A stretch of DNA of 64,000 nucleotides from positions 62,001 through 126,000 of the forward strand of contig CANQKW010000004.1 of the NCBI GenBank assembly GCA_947624555.1, read 5' to 3'. The translations under genes and the position numbers were made by a program. Shown here piece by piece: positions 34,294-43,382 of this stretch. Under the pieces are notes generated by a model, which was not told the origin of the DNA, ran no database searches, and saw nothing but the letters and a program-made list of their open reading frames with translations. The stretch comes from an uncultured Clostridia bacterium (GTDB lineage: Bacteria; Bacillota; Clostridia; Oscillospirales; Ruminococcaceae). How positions within the stretch are numbered: the first letter of the stretch is position 1; each line of letters starts with the position of its first letter.

Positions 34294-35736
34294 TCATACT
34301 GCCAGAGCTGCCTTAAATCCTTCAAACCATTTTTCAAACGCTGCGTCATCGGTATACTCGGCAAGAACTGTTTCACGGTCCTCACCGTTTGCTATTCTTG
34401 CAGCAGCGGTTTCATAGTCGTTTTTGGTAGTTGACTCCATATAATCTTTCAGGGCACTTCTGAATTCAGCCGATTTTTCAAAGGGCTTTGCCGCATAGAG
34501 GTTATAGGAATTGACCTCTTCCATTGCGGTTGTAAGGGTATTATGCATTGTTTCGTCTATAGAGCCCGAAATGATTTTATTCAGCTCTTCGGGGGAATTT
34601 GCCGATTTCTTTACGGGAAGGTATCCGGAATCCACCGCAAAGCCTATGTTTCTTTCAGCCTCGGTAAACCATTTAAGAAACAGCGTGCAGGCATATTCGG
34701 TCTTTTCGTCTGATTTTATTACGGACATTCCTGCGCCCTGCTGAACGGCATACGGCTCCGTGCCCTCAAAGTTTGGTATCGGGAGAACTACATTTCCGAT
34801 AGAATAGACCGTATCGTCGCTCAATGTGACTTTATCGGGATAATATGCCGCTCCCGTAGTGGAGCAGACGAGCGCTATTACCTTGCCTGTTTTTGCGTCA
34901 TCACTTCTAAAGCGTCCCTCCATAGCAAAATAACCCTTGACAAACGGAACGTAATAGTTCTCCCAAAGGCGTTTTACTACGGATTTATCAATACTCTGTT
35001 CGGGGGTGCCGTCCTCCGAAACAAGAGGAGCGCCAAGCTGCTTTGCTCCTATAAGCATATAATTTTCAACGGAATCGCGTCCGAAAAACGATTTTCCGTC
35101 GTTCGGGACATCGGGAGTAAGTGCGTCGGTGTAATTATAATACTTTTCTGAAACTTTTACAAGCGACTCCCACGTTTTAAGGTCGTCATAGGAAACGCCC
35201 TCGGTGGCTGCAAATCTCTGCCAGTCGGTGGTATTTATCATCATGACCTCTGTGCATTTCGCCGTCGGGAAAATTTTAAGCGTTCCTTCGTCAAATCTGC
35301 CCTCGTTAATGTACTCGTCAACGTATTCCGCAAGCTCTTCTTCGGTAAAATACTTCGAGATGTCGGCAACCATTCCCATTTGGTTGATGATATATGCGTT
35401 GTCGGCATAGCAGCAGAAAATATCGGGCGCCTCGTCTGCACCGGGTTCTCCTTTAAGAGAGCCGGTAACGCTTGCGGCAAGCTCGTTTATGCTGTTTTTT
35501 GATATAGCCTCGACGATAATTCCGTTTTCAACGCCGACCGTATTGTTGAAATCCTTGACCATTTCGTCAAAACCTGTCTGCTGCACTCCGTTATAGTAAT
35601 GCCAGACGGTTATGGTTATGGGTGAATTTTTATCCAGTCCGTAGTTGTTATTGCCTTGTCCTGAGCTGCATCCCGACAAAATCGAAACAATTGACGCAGC
35701 CGCAGCAACCGTGCTTAAAATCTGCTTTATTTTCAT
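34294..35736 (-). CDS. extracellular solute-binding lipoprotein (family 1, sugar-type)
   Basis: A 480-residue lipoprotein: lipobox SILSGC with Cys at about 23, then a family-1 solute-binding fold (ITITVWHYYNGVQQTGFDEMVKDFN and KWFTEAERNIGFAVDSGYLPV). Such proteins bind sugars or oligosaccharides for ABC importers, but no permease or ATPase gene is nearby. The only partner is the GGDEF/EAL sensor downstream, so a sensory rather than transport role is plausible. AAGGAG lies 10 bases before the ATG. The first gene of the two-gene unit. Confidence 0.88.
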   Translation of the reverse strand: MKIKQILSTVAAAASIVSILSGCSSGQGNNNYGLDKNSPITITVWHYYNGVQQTGFDEMVKDFNNTVGVENGIIVEAISKNSINELAASVTGSLKGEPGADEAPDIFCCYADNAYIINQMGMVADISKYFTEEELAEYVDEYINEGRFDEGTLKIFPTAKCTEVMMINTTDWQRFAATEGVSYDDLKTWESLVKVSEKYYNYTDALTPDVPNDGKSFFGRDSVENYMLIGAKQLGAPLVSEDGTPEQSIDKSVVKRLWENYYVPFVKGYFAMEGRFRSDDAKTGKVIALVCSTTGAAYYPDKVTLSDDTVYSIGNVVLPIPNFEGTEPYAVQQGAGMSVIKSDEKTEYACTLFLKWFTEAERNIGFAVDSGYLPVKKSANSPEELNKIISGSIDETMHNTLTTAMEEVNSYNLYAAKPFEKSAEFRSALKDYMESTTKNDYETAAARIANGEDRETVLAEYTDDAAFEKWFEGFKAALAV

Positions 35737-36174
35737 AACAGTATGTTCTCCTTGTACAATAATTCTGCATTATTACTGATTTATTTTTGCTCAAACAGTA
35801 AAATATTGAAGTAGGATTTCAAATTACCCCAAAACGGAAAAACCAACTTCAGTATTCATAAACCGATATACCGAATTTATTATACCACACGGCAGTATGA
35901 AATGTGGATTTTTTTGTAAAACGGGTCAGAATTTCGGCTTTTTGTACATCAAAAATTCCTTGATATAATGATTTTTTGGGCATTATGACGAAACGAATTA
36001 TAGGCGAAAAACTGTAATTTTACATTCGGTCGGTAAAGTCTAAGCTTTGCATTTCAGCTTTGACAAATACAGTAAAATTTGAGCTTTTTGTATTGAATTT
36101 TTATTGAAATTATGGTACAATGTACACAGCATCATATTATGGTGTAATTTTCTGTCAAAAGGGAGATGTCTGAA
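35737..36174. other. AT-rich divergent intergenic region
   Basis: About 430 bases without a gene. It contains a TATAAT on the minus strand (about 35,884-35,879) with weak -35 for the lipoprotein operon and the plus-strand promoter at 36093-36121. I see no conserved RNA or repeat in the rest. Confidence 0.55.
36093..36121 (+). promoter_or_regulatory. promoter of the coiled-coil membrane protein gene
   Basis: TTGAAT (36093-36098), 17-base spacer, TACAAT (36116-36121). Confidence 0.68.
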
Positions 36175-36906
36175 TTGAACGCTAAAATTAAAATCGCTTT
36201 TTTCACAAATATTTCTATCGGCATTGTTATTAGTCTGGCTTTATCTTTGGCAGTAATGCTTGTTTCGGGACACTTTTCCTTTGGTTGGTGGGTGGCGGCT
36301 TTTTTGATTTCAACGGTGATTTCTGCGGTCATAGGACTGTTTGTGCCGATAAATCCGATAACGGGATTTGTCTGCAAAAAGCTGAAAATCAAGGAAAAAA
36401 CCGTCGGCAGGAGGATTACGGGGGCGGTTATCTCGGATCTTATCTATGTGCCCGTAATAACATTGGTAGTTTCGCTTTTTGCCGTAGGTATAGCCTCGCA
36501 CGAAGTCGAAAATTTCAAAAATGATATAAAAAGTTTGCAGAGTACTCTTCGGGAGGAAATAAGAGAGGATAATTCAAATATCGGTCTTCTTTCCGAACAG
36601 CTCGAAATCTATCAGAAAAAAGCTGACAACGAGGAGAACAGACAGTTCGTTTTAAAGCTGAAAGAGGGCATAAACACGCTCAATTCCGCTGTGTTTGAAA
36701 AAGAAAAGCGCATTGACGAAATGAGCGACGCTTTTGAAAATGCCGCTGCACCGTCGTTGGGGTTTGTTTTCGGGATAAGCCTGCTTATTATGATCGCTTT
36801 GGGGTTCGTTCTGATTTTTGTTTTCAGACCGATTTTTGCAAGAATTGCCGTTAAAAGGTTTTCGCCAAAGAAATGCGTGAAGGTCGGCACGGCACGGAAA
36901 AAATAA
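36175..36906 (+). CDS. membrane protein with central coiled coil, unknown function
   Basis: A protein of about 243 residues with two N-terminal transmembrane segments (about 8-30 and 35-55), a third near 85-110, a roughly 75-residue charged helical region suited to a coiled coil (NFKNDIKSLQSTLREEI to KRIDEMSDAFEN) and a final helix (about 200-222) with a basic tail. A TTG start at 36175 is proposed because GGGAG at 36161-36165 is at proper distance; the ATG at 36166 lies directly against it. The N-terminal half resembles DUF2798-like small membrane proteins only loosely. Function unknown. Confidence 0.72.
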   Translation: MNAKIKIAFFTNISIGIVISLALSLAVMLVSGHFSFGWWVAAFLISTVISAVIGLFVPINPITGFVCKKLKIKEKTVGRRITGAVISDLIYVPVITLVVSLFAVGIASHEVENFKNDIKSLQSTLREEIREDNSNIGLLSEQLEIYQKKADNEENRQFVLKLKEGINTLNSAVFEKEKRIDEMSDAFENAAAPSLGFVFGISLLIMIALGFVLIFVFRPIFARIAVKRFSPKKCVKVGTARKK

Positions 36907-36945
36907 AAAAATCCCTGCAAAGAATTGCTTGCAGGGATTATTTAT
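36905..36945. terminator. bidirectional terminator
   Basis: AATCCCTGCAA/TTGCAGGGATT stem (36910-36920 with 36929-36939), 8-base loop, flanked by A-run and T-rich sequence. It lies between convergent genes. Confidence 0.83.
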
Positions 36946-36969
36946 GCCCGAAGGCGACAAATGCTGCCT

Positions 36970-37443
36970 TTAATTCAAAACAGCAGTCGCTGTATTGAGG
37001 TAAGCTGCAAAAAGCAGCCAGATAATGTACGGTATGTTTATCAGAGCCGCCAAGGGGCGTATTTTCGCAAATTTTACCGTCATAATGATAACAAGAATTA
37101 TCAGTACTGCAATAACGATCGTTGACGCCCACAAAGCCTGAAATCGAAAGAAAACTATCGGCCAGAGAAAATTGACAAAAAGCTGTAGGCAATATGTCCT
37201 TAATGCGGATTTTATGCGGACAGGTTCGGCGTCAGAGGTGTTAATAAGAAATGCGGAAATTCCCATAAGCGCATAAAGTATTGTCCATACAATCGGAAAT
37301 ACCAAGCCCGGCGGCGACAAGGGCGGCTTTAAAAATGCGGAATACAATTCTCCCAAATTGCCTGCAATAAGGCTTGAAAGCACGCCTGCAAGCTCCGCCG
37401 AAAGCACAAAAATCAGCAAATCGTAAATGTTGTTCTTTTTCAT
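36970..37443 (-). CDS. tspO: TspO/MBR family protein
   Basis: A 157-residue five-helix membrane protein of the TspO (translocator protein) family. Marks include the early LSSLIAG region, KPPLSPPGLVFPIVWTILYALMGIS and LWPIVFFRFQALWAS, with W and N/Y residues that line the porphyrin pocket. Bacterial TspO binds tetrapyrroles and is linked to stress responses; its exact activity is debated. The start at 37443 is chosen because AAAGGAGCG stands 6 bases before it; the upstream ATG at 37497 lacks one. Confidence 0.92.
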   Translation of the reverse strand: MKKNNIYDLLIFVLSAELAGVLSSLIAGNLGELYSAFLKPPLSPPGLVFPIVWTILYALMGISAFLINTSDAEPVRIKSALRTYCLQLFVNFLWPIVFFRFQALWASTIVIAVLIILVIIMTVKFAKIRPLAALINIPYIIWLLFAAYLNTATAVLN

Positions 37444-37506
37444 AAGCGCTCCTTTGTCCGATGTTTTTGGTAGATTATATGGACAAAACCGGAGCAATAT
37501 TACTTT

Positions 37507-38166
37507 TTATACAGCAGGTTTTTTGCCGTTATAGAAAAAATTCTCATCGCTTACAAATACAAAACGTGAAAGCTTTCCCTCGCTGAGATCCGCAAGGATA
37601 AATGTCCGCTCTTCCATATTGAAATTGAACATATATTTATTTGTGTGCGACAAGGCGTTTTCTATTTCATCAAAATTTACGCCGTATCTGCGGAGCATTT
37701 TTACCGCCTGATTTGGGTCGTCTACGGAAACCGCACTTCTTGATTTAAGCAGAACGCTGAAAATATTGTTCTTTATCAGCTCAAAAACGGTCGTTTTGGA
37801 AAGCGTTATTTCAACAGAACCCTGCATTGATTTTATCAGGAACACGGCAGGGTCCTCTATATTTCCCTCGCAGACAGCTATGCGGTAATCCGACATTCTT
37901 CCGACTGCGACGATAGGCAGTTCTGTGCCGTCGTTGTCCCTGTACGTGTGCGAGGTCATTATATTCGGGTGAAAAAGCGTGATGTCGCCTTGATGATTTA
38001 CGGGTTTATACGCATATTTTTCAAGATAGAGCCTTATGCTGTTCGGGACTTCAATTCCTCGGTCGATTTTGTTTTTGTCAAATTCAGCCTGAGATATACC
38101 GTCTGTATTATTTCCGTATATGACACGAAGAACCTCAGAAGGCTCCATATCGTAGATAACCGACAT
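37507..38166 (-). CDS. protein of unknown function at the end of the polyamine gene cluster
   Basis: A 219-residue soluble protein without signal peptide; I do not recognise it with certainty, though the overall look (PNSIRLYLEKYAYKPV, SHTYRDNDGTELPIVAVGR, KSMQGSVEITLSKTTVFELIKNN) is like DUF5688-type proteins of gut Firmicutes. The start at 38166 follows AAAGGTGGTGA; an upstream ATG at 38202 is possible. It lies 59 bases after nspC on the same strand and may be the last gene of that operon. Confidence 0.68.
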   Translation of the reverse strand: MSVIYDMEPSEVLRVIYGNNTDGISQAEFDKNKIDRGIEVPNSIRLYLEKYAYKPVNHQGDITLFHPNIMTSHTYRDNDGTELPIVAVGRMSDYRIAVCEGNIEDPAVFLIKSMQGSVEITLSKTTVFELIKNNIFSVLLKSRSAVSVDDPNQAVKMLRRYGVNFDEIENALSHTNKYMFNFNMEERTFILADLSEGKLSRFVFVSDENFFYNGKKPAV

Positions 38167-38225
38167 TACTTTCACCACCTTTTTAAAGTCAACGCCGCAC
38201 AAATACCGGGCTTTGCGGTGCTGCC

Positions 38226-39365
38226 TTAAAGTCTTGTTTTAAAGTCCTCATAGCCGAAAGTTTTCAGCAGCTTAATCTCACCGTTTTCACCGAGAAGGTA
38301 AACGGACGGCAGGGGAATGCCGTTGAATGTGTTGTTTTTGCATATCGAATAGATCGCCATATCCTTGAAAACAAGCCTGTCGCCTTCACGGAGCTTTTCG
38401 TCAAAAGAATAATCTCCGATAATATCCCCCGCAAGGCAGGTGTTTCCGCCAATTCGGCAGGTAAACGGCTTTTCGTGCGGCTGTCCTGCGCCGATTATAT
38501 TCGGGCGGTAGGGCATTTCCAGAACATCGGGCATATGACAAGCCGCCGAGGCATCAGTTATCGCTATATCACAGCCGTTTTTCATCGTATCGAGGACGGT
38601 TGTCACGAGATAACCTGCATTCAGAGCGACCGCCTCGCCGGGTTCTAAATATACCTCTAAGTTATATTTAGATTTGAAATTACAGATAGTTGAAATTAAA
38701 AGTTCCAAATCATAGTCGGTTCGGGTTATGTGATGACCGCCGCCGAAATTTACCCACTTGATCTTATTAAGCATAAAGCCGAATTTTTCCTCAAATCGAG
38801 GCAGAGTTCTTGCAAGAACATCGGCATTCTGCTCGCACATAGTGTGAAAGTGCAGCCCGTCGATACCCTCGGCGAGGGACAGATCTTCCTTGAATTGAGA
38901 AAGCGTCGTGCCCAGCCGAGAGCCTGTAAAGCAGGGATTGTAGATGTCGGTTTCGATTTCGCTGTATTCGGGGTTTACACGAATGCCGACTTCAATTTTT
39001 TTCGGGGATTTTCTGACTTTACTGCGAAATTTTGCCCACTGTTTCGGAGAATTGAACACGATATGGTCGCAAATTTTTAAAAGCTCGTCCATATCCTCTT
39101 CCTTATAAGCAGGAGAAAAAACGTGGTTTTCCCCGGCAGGCATTTCTTCATAGCCCAATCTTGCCTCAAACAAGCCGCTTGCGGTACAGCCGTCAAGATA
39201 TTCCGCTATGAGAGGATAGGTCTGATATACCGAATATGCTTTTTGCGCAAGAAGAATTTTACAGCCTGTTTTTTCCTTTACAAATCGTAATATTTTGAGA
39301 TTTTTTAACAATTTGTCGACGTCAATGACGTAACAGGGAGTTTCAACTTCGTTTATCCAATTCAT
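38226..39365 (-). CDS. nspC: carboxynorspermidine/carboxyspermidine decarboxylase
   Basis: A 379-residue PLP enzyme of the alanine-racemase (fold III) class that decarboxylates carboxyspermidine (or carboxynorspermidine) to spermidine (or norspermidine). The PLP Lys lies in ILLAQKAYS. Later motifs include FHTMCEQN, VNFGGGHHITR, LEPGEAVA and DASAACHMPDVLEMPYRP, typical of the family; the C-terminal GNTCLAGDIIGDYSF loop carries the partner-subunit active-site residues. It works after carboxynorspermidine synthase, encoded just upstream with one small gene between. Normal length. Confidence 0.95.
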   Translation of the reverse strand: MNWINEVETPCYVIDVDKLLKNLKILRFVKEKTGCKILLAQKAYSVYQTYPLIAEYLDGCTASGLFEARLGYEEMPAGENHVFSPAYKEEDMDELLKICDHIVFNSPKQWAKFRSKVRKSPKKIEVGIRVNPEYSEIETDIYNPCFTGSRLGTTLSQFKEDLSLAEGIDGLHFHTMCEQNADVLARTLPRFEEKFGFMLNKIKWVNFGGGHHITRTDYDLELLISTICNFKSKYNLEVYLEPGEAVALNAGYLVTTVLDTMKNGCDIAITDASAACHMPDVLEMPYRPNIIGAGQPHEKPFTCRIGGNTCLAGDIIGDYSFDEKLREGDRLVFKDMAIYSICKNNTFNGIPLPSVYLLGENGEIKLLKTFGYEDFKTRL

Positions 39366-39378
39366 CTGAGCCTTTCAC

Positions 39379-39702
39379 CTAACTCTTTTTATTCATCAAA
39401 GCGCTTGAAACTATTGCGTAAATCAGCGTTCCTGCTATTACCGGTATCAGCAGATAGAAAATATTGCTGTTTTTCAAAAGGCAGCCTGCAGCATTTATGA
39501 TAAATATAACACCGATAAGCAGAAAAACTGCGCCCGACTGTCTGAAAAGCGGCTTTAAATCCATAGTTTCACGCTCTTTTTCGCTTGCGAAAAGATATGC
39601 ATTGTTGAACGGTTTTCCCTTTTCGCAAAGCTGCACTATGCCCAAAATCACGCTTGCTGCCGCTAATGTCAGGCAAACAATGCCTACGATAAGCTCTTCC
39701 AT
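39379..39702 (-). CDS. small membrane protein (DUF3784-like)
   Basis: A 107-residue protein with three transmembrane helices (about 3-22, 52-70 and 80-100) and a charged loop KERETMDLKPLFRQSGAVF between the first two. This matches the DUF3784-type small membrane proteins. It begins 11 bases after carboxynorspermidine synthase and ends 13 bases before nspC, so it is embedded in the polyamine operon. A transport or membrane-associated role there is conceivable but unproven. The start at 39702 follows AAAGGA. Confidence 0.75.
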   Translation of the reverse strand: MEELIVGIVCLTLAAASVILGIVQLCEKGKPFNNAYLFASEKERETMDLKPLFRQSGAVFLLIGVIFIINAAGCLLKNSNIFYLLIPVIAGTLIYAIVSSALMNKKS

Positions 39703-39713
39703 TGATAATCCTT

Positions 39714-40916
39714 TCAGTCGACCAGAACGGGGTTTCTGTCCTCTTCCCACGGCAGACCCCACTTATTCAGCGCATCCATAAACGGGTCGGGGTCAAACTC
39801 CTCGACATTGAAAACGCCTGCTTTTTTCCATTTTCCCGTGAGAACCATCATCGCTCCTATCATCGCAGGAACGCCCGTCGTATAGGAAATAGCCTGCGAA
39901 CCGACTTCCTTATAACATTCCTGATGGTCGCAGATATTATAGAGGTAATAATTCTTGTCCTTGCCGTCCTTTTTGCCTTGGAAAATACAGCCGATATTAG
40001 TTTTGCCGACTGTTCTGGGTCCCAAAGACGCAGGGTCGGGCAAAACCGCTTTCAAAAACTGCAACGGCACTATTTCCTTTCCCTCGAACATTATAGGCTC
40101 AATAGAGGTCATTCCTACGTTTTCAAGGCATTTCAGATGAGTGAGATAGCTCTGTCCGAAGGTCATAAAGAAACGTATCCTTTTTATGCCCTTGATGTTG
40201 AGCGCAAGGCTTTCAAGCTCTTCGTGGTGCAGCAAATACATATCCTTTTCGCCCACGCCCTTGAAATTGTACACACGCTTGATTTCCATAGGCTCGGTTT
40301 CGACCCATTTGCCGTTTTCGATATAGCTGCCCTTTGCGGAAACCTCTCGGATATTTATTTCGGGGTTGAAATTCGTTGCAAAAGGATAGCCGTGGTCGCC
40401 GCCGTTGCAGTCGAGAATGTCGATATAATTTATCTCGTCAAACTCGTGCTTTTGCGCATATGCCGAAAAAACTCCCGTGACACCCGGGTCAAATCCGCAG
40501 CCCAAAACAGCCGTAATTCCTGCTTTTTCAAAGCGTTCTTTGTACGCCCACTGCCACGAATACTCGAATTTGGCGGTATCTTCGGGTTCGTAATTCGCCG
40601 TGTCGAGGTAGTCTACCTTACATTCAAGGCAGGCGTCCATAATATGCAAATCCTGATACGGCAAAGCGATATTCATTACAATATCGGGCTGATAGGATTT
40701 AATTAGTGCGACAAGTTCGGGAACATTGTCGGCATTGACCGACGCCGTTGAGATAACGGTTTTAGTCTTATCCTGCCATTTTTCCTTTAATGCGTCGCAC
40801 TTCGACTTAGTCCTTGACGCTATCATAATCTCCGAAAAAACTTCGCTGTTCTGACAGCATTTTGCCACTACGACGGACGCAACGCCGCCTGCACCGATAA
40901 TTAACGCTCTGCTCAT
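39714..40916 (-). CDS. carboxynorspermidine synthase (carboxyspermidine dehydrogenase), saccharopine-dehydrogenase family
   Basis: A 400-residue NAD(P)-dependent reductive condensing enzyme joining aspartate semialdehyde to a diamine to give carboxyspermidine or carboxynorspermidine. The Rossmann motif is ALIIGAGGVASVVVAKC; MNIALPYQDLHIMDACLE, YLDTANYEPEDTA and VLGCGFDPGVTGVFSAYA are typical of this branch, often called LYS1-like. The pairing with nspC downstream is decisive for the polyamine assignment over a lysine-pathway role. A GGAGAT ribosome binding site precedes the start. Confidence 0.93.
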   Translation of the reverse strand: MSRALIIGAGGVASVVVAKCCQNSEVFSEIMIASRTKSKCDALKEKWQDKTKTVISTASVNADNVPELVALIKSYQPDIVMNIALPYQDLHIMDACLECKVDYLDTANYEPEDTAKFEYSWQWAYKERFEKAGITAVLGCGFDPGVTGVFSAYAQKHEFDEINYIDILDCNGGDHGYPFATNFNPEINIREVSAKGSYIENGKWVETEPMEIKRVYNFKGVGEKDMYLLHHEELESLALNIKGIKRIRFFMTFGQSYLTHLKCLENVGMTSIEPIMFEGKEIVPLQFLKAVLPDPASLGPRTVGKTNIGCIFQGKKDGKDKNYYLYNICDHQECYKEVGSQAISYTTGVPAMIGAMMVLTGKWKKAGVFNVEEFDPDPFMDALNKWGLPWEEDRNPVLVD

Positions 40917-41004
40917 AATTTATATCTCCTTATAGTGTTTGGTATTTCGTCGGGGAACAGCGCCCTGCTTTAGACGGGGCGGCAGCATCATTGATGCCTG
41001 ACCT

Positions 41005-41883
41005 TTAGCTGTCGGATTGATCGGGAACCTGCTTTTTGGTTTCTCTCAACACGTCACGCACGTTCTGCGGCAGCGCAAAACAGCCTATATGCACAAATCT
41101 GTTGTAGTAATAGGTCTTTAGCCCCTGTGAAAGCCACCAGTCGGCATTAAAATCGTCGACAGGGTGATATTTCTTTGAGGCAAACCCGAAAAGCCAATGT
41201 CCCGACGGATATGTCGGTATATGCACCTGATAAACAAGCGCTGTCGGGAAAAAGCTCTTGATCCTGCTGTGCGCACGTTTCATCGCCATTGCATACTCGT
41301 CATAAAACGTGCTTTCGTGCTGATTGACAAGAATTCCGTCCTCGGTAAGCGCTTTGTAGCAATTTCCGTAAAACTCCTTGGTAAACAAGCCCTCTCCCGG
41401 TCCGAAAGGGTCGGTAGAGTCAACTATTATCAGGTCATATTCGTTTTCTGCTCCTCGGACGAATTTCAAGCCGTCCTCGTAGTAAATATTGACGCGCGGG
41501 TCGTCAAGCGAACACGCTGTCTGCGGAATGTACTCCCTGCAAAGCTCCACGACACGTCTGTCAATTTCGACCATATCTATATGCTCAACGCTTTTAAAAC
41601 GGCAAAGCTCTCTTACCGTGCCGCCGTCGCCTGCTCCTATGACGAGAATTTTCCTGATATTCGGGTTGACGCTCATAGGAACGTGCGTTATCATTTCGTG
41701 ATAGATATACTCGTCCTTTTCCGTCAGCATAAGATAACCGTCAAGCACGAGAATTTTCCCGAACTCTTCGCTTTCAAGAATATCTATCTTCTGAAACTCG
41801 CTTTGCTCGCTTACCAGATGCTGTTTTATCTTTATGGAGAATCTGACGTTTTCCGTGTGATTTTCCGTGAACCAAAGCTCCAT
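41005..41883 (-). CDS. speE: spermidine synthase (aminopropyltransferase)
   Basis: A 292-residue polyamine aminopropyltransferase that moves the aminopropyl group of decarboxylated S-adenosylmethionine to a diamine. Key segments are YHEMITHVPM, LVIGAGDGGTVRELCRF (nucleotide pocket), IDMVEIDRRVVELCRE, YEDGLKFV and the catalytic DSTDPFGPGEGLF, followed by QVHIPTYPSGHWLFGFAS. The acceptor (putrescine, agmatine or another) cannot be told by eye. GGGAGCGG precedes the start. Third gene of the operon. Confidence 0.96.
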   Translation of the reverse strand: MELWFTENHTENVRFSIKIKQHLVSEQSEFQKIDILESEEFGKILVLDGYLMLTEKDEYIYHEMITHVPMSVNPNIRKILVIGAGDGGTVRELCRFKSVEHIDMVEIDRRVVELCREYIPQTACSLDDPRVNIYYEDGLKFVRGAENEYDLIIVDSTDPFGPGEGLFTKEFYGNCYKALTEDGILVNQHESTFYDEYAMAMKRAHSRIKSFFPTALVYQVHIPTYPSGHWLFGFASKKYHPVDDFNADWWLSQGLKTYYYNRFVHIGCFALPQNVRDVLRETKKQVPDQSDS

Positions 41884-41917
41884 AGCACCGCTCCCTCATA
41901 AAAATCCTTTTCAAAAA

Positions 41918-43363
41918 CTATTTTACGACTTCAAGCCGCTCTACTTTCATATCCCGGCAGCCCGTTACATTACAGCCCTTTTCCTTTGCAAACCTGATAT
42001 AATCGAGTATATCTTCCGTTATGCGCTCTCCGGGTGCAAGTATCGGTATTCCCGGAGGATAGCACATCACAAATTCCGCACATATTTTTCCTGCCGTTTC
42101 ATCAAGCGGAGCGGATATCTGCTTTGAATAGAACGCCTGCTGAGGCGGCATTTCAACCACGGGGTCGATATACTCGTGGTCGTAAAGTCCTACGGGCGAC
42201 TTGCCGTAGATGCGTTTTATTTCCGACAGAGCCGACATAAGGCGTTCGATTTCAAGCGCCCTGTCCGCTCCCGTTATTATTGCGAGAATATTTCCTATAT
42301 CGCCGAATTCGATCTGTATGCCGTATTCGTCACGCAGCAGGTCGTAAACCTCAATTCCTGCAAGACCCATTGTTCTCGTATGAATGGAAAGCTTTGTCTT
42401 ATCAAATGCATAAAACGCTTTTCCGTCGCACAGCTCTTCTCCGAAAGCGTAATATCCGCCTGTATTGTTTACTTCTTTTCTTGCGTAATCCGCAAATTCT
42501 GCGGTTTTGGCGTAATACTCCCTGCCGTGAAGAGCAAGATTTTGTCTGGCAAGATCAAGCGATACCATAAGGAGATAGCTTGCGGACGTAGTCTGCGTTA
42601 AATTTATGATCTGTCTTACGTAATCGTAATTTACGGTTTTTGCGGTGAGCAAAATTGCGCTCTGTGTAAGAGAGCCGCCGGTCTTATGAACCGACACCGC
42701 CGACATATCCGCACCGCAGCTCATTCCCGAAGGCGGCAAATTCTCTCCGAAATAGAAGTGCGTCCCGTGAGCCTCGTCGCAAAGCGCAAGAAGTCCGTGC
42801 CTGTGAGCGGTTTCTACAATGCGTTTCAGATCGGAGCAAATTCCGTAATATGTCGGATTGTTTATCAGGACCGCCTTTGCGTCGGGATTTTCGGCTATTG
42901 CTTTTTCGACCTCTTCGACCTTCATTCCCAAAGGAATGCCCAAGTCCTTATTTACGTCGGGATTGACATAAACGGGGACAGCTCCGCATATGACAAGCGC
43001 ATTTATTGCGCTCCTGTGGACGTTTCTGGGGAGGATTATTTTATCCCCCGCCTTGCATACGGACATTATCATAGCCTGCACAGCGCCTGTCGCGCCGTTG
43101 ACTATGAAAAACGAGCCGTCCGCCCCGAATGCATCGGCAGCCAGCTCTTGCGATTCTTTTATGACGGAAATCGGGTGGCAGAGATTATCGAGCGGTTTCA
43201 TTGAATTTACGTCGTTTTTCAGGCAGTCGCTGCCCAGAAAATCCGTTAGAACCGCATTTCCTCTTCCGCCCTTGTGTCCTGGCACATCAAACGGAACAAC
43301 GCGGTTAAGACGGTGTTCTTTCATTGCCTCGTAAAGCGGAGCACGGGTCTGGTCAAGATTCAT
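41918..43363 (-). CDS. speA: Orn/Lys/Arg decarboxylase family protein (probable arginine decarboxylase)
   Basis: A 481-residue fold-I PLP decarboxylase. DVPGHKGGRGNAV, INGATGAVQAMIM, LCDEAHGTHFYFGENLPPSG and the PLP Lys in SVHKTGGSLTQSA are visible. The length fits the short Gram-positive type related to B. subtilis SpeA (arginine to agmatine); ornithine or lysine specificity cannot be excluded. Its place between speD and speE shows it supplies the diamine precursor. No agmatinase gene is in the operon. Confidence 0.88.
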   Translation of the reverse strand: MNLDQTRAPLYEAMKEHRLNRVVPFDVPGHKGGRGNAVLTDFLGSDCLKNDVNSMKPLDNLCHPISVIKESQELAADAFGADGSFFIVNGATGAVQAMIMSVCKAGDKIILPRNVHRSAINALVICGAVPVYVNPDVNKDLGIPLGMKVEEVEKAIAENPDAKAVLINNPTYYGICSDLKRIVETAHRHGLLALCDEAHGTHFYFGENLPPSGMSCGADMSAVSVHKTGGSLTQSAILLTAKTVNYDYVRQIINLTQTTSASYLLMVSLDLARQNLALHGREYYAKTAEFADYARKEVNNTGGYYAFGEELCDGKAFYAFDKTKLSIHTRTMGLAGIEVYDLLRDEYGIQIEFGDIGNILAIITGADRALEIERLMSALSEIKRIYGKSPVGLYDHEYIDPVVEMPPQQAFYSKQISAPLDETAGKICAEFVMCYPPGIPILAPGERITEDILDYIRFAKEKGCNVTGCRDMKVERLEVVK

Positions 43364-43382
43364 CTTTTTTGCCTTTCAATCG

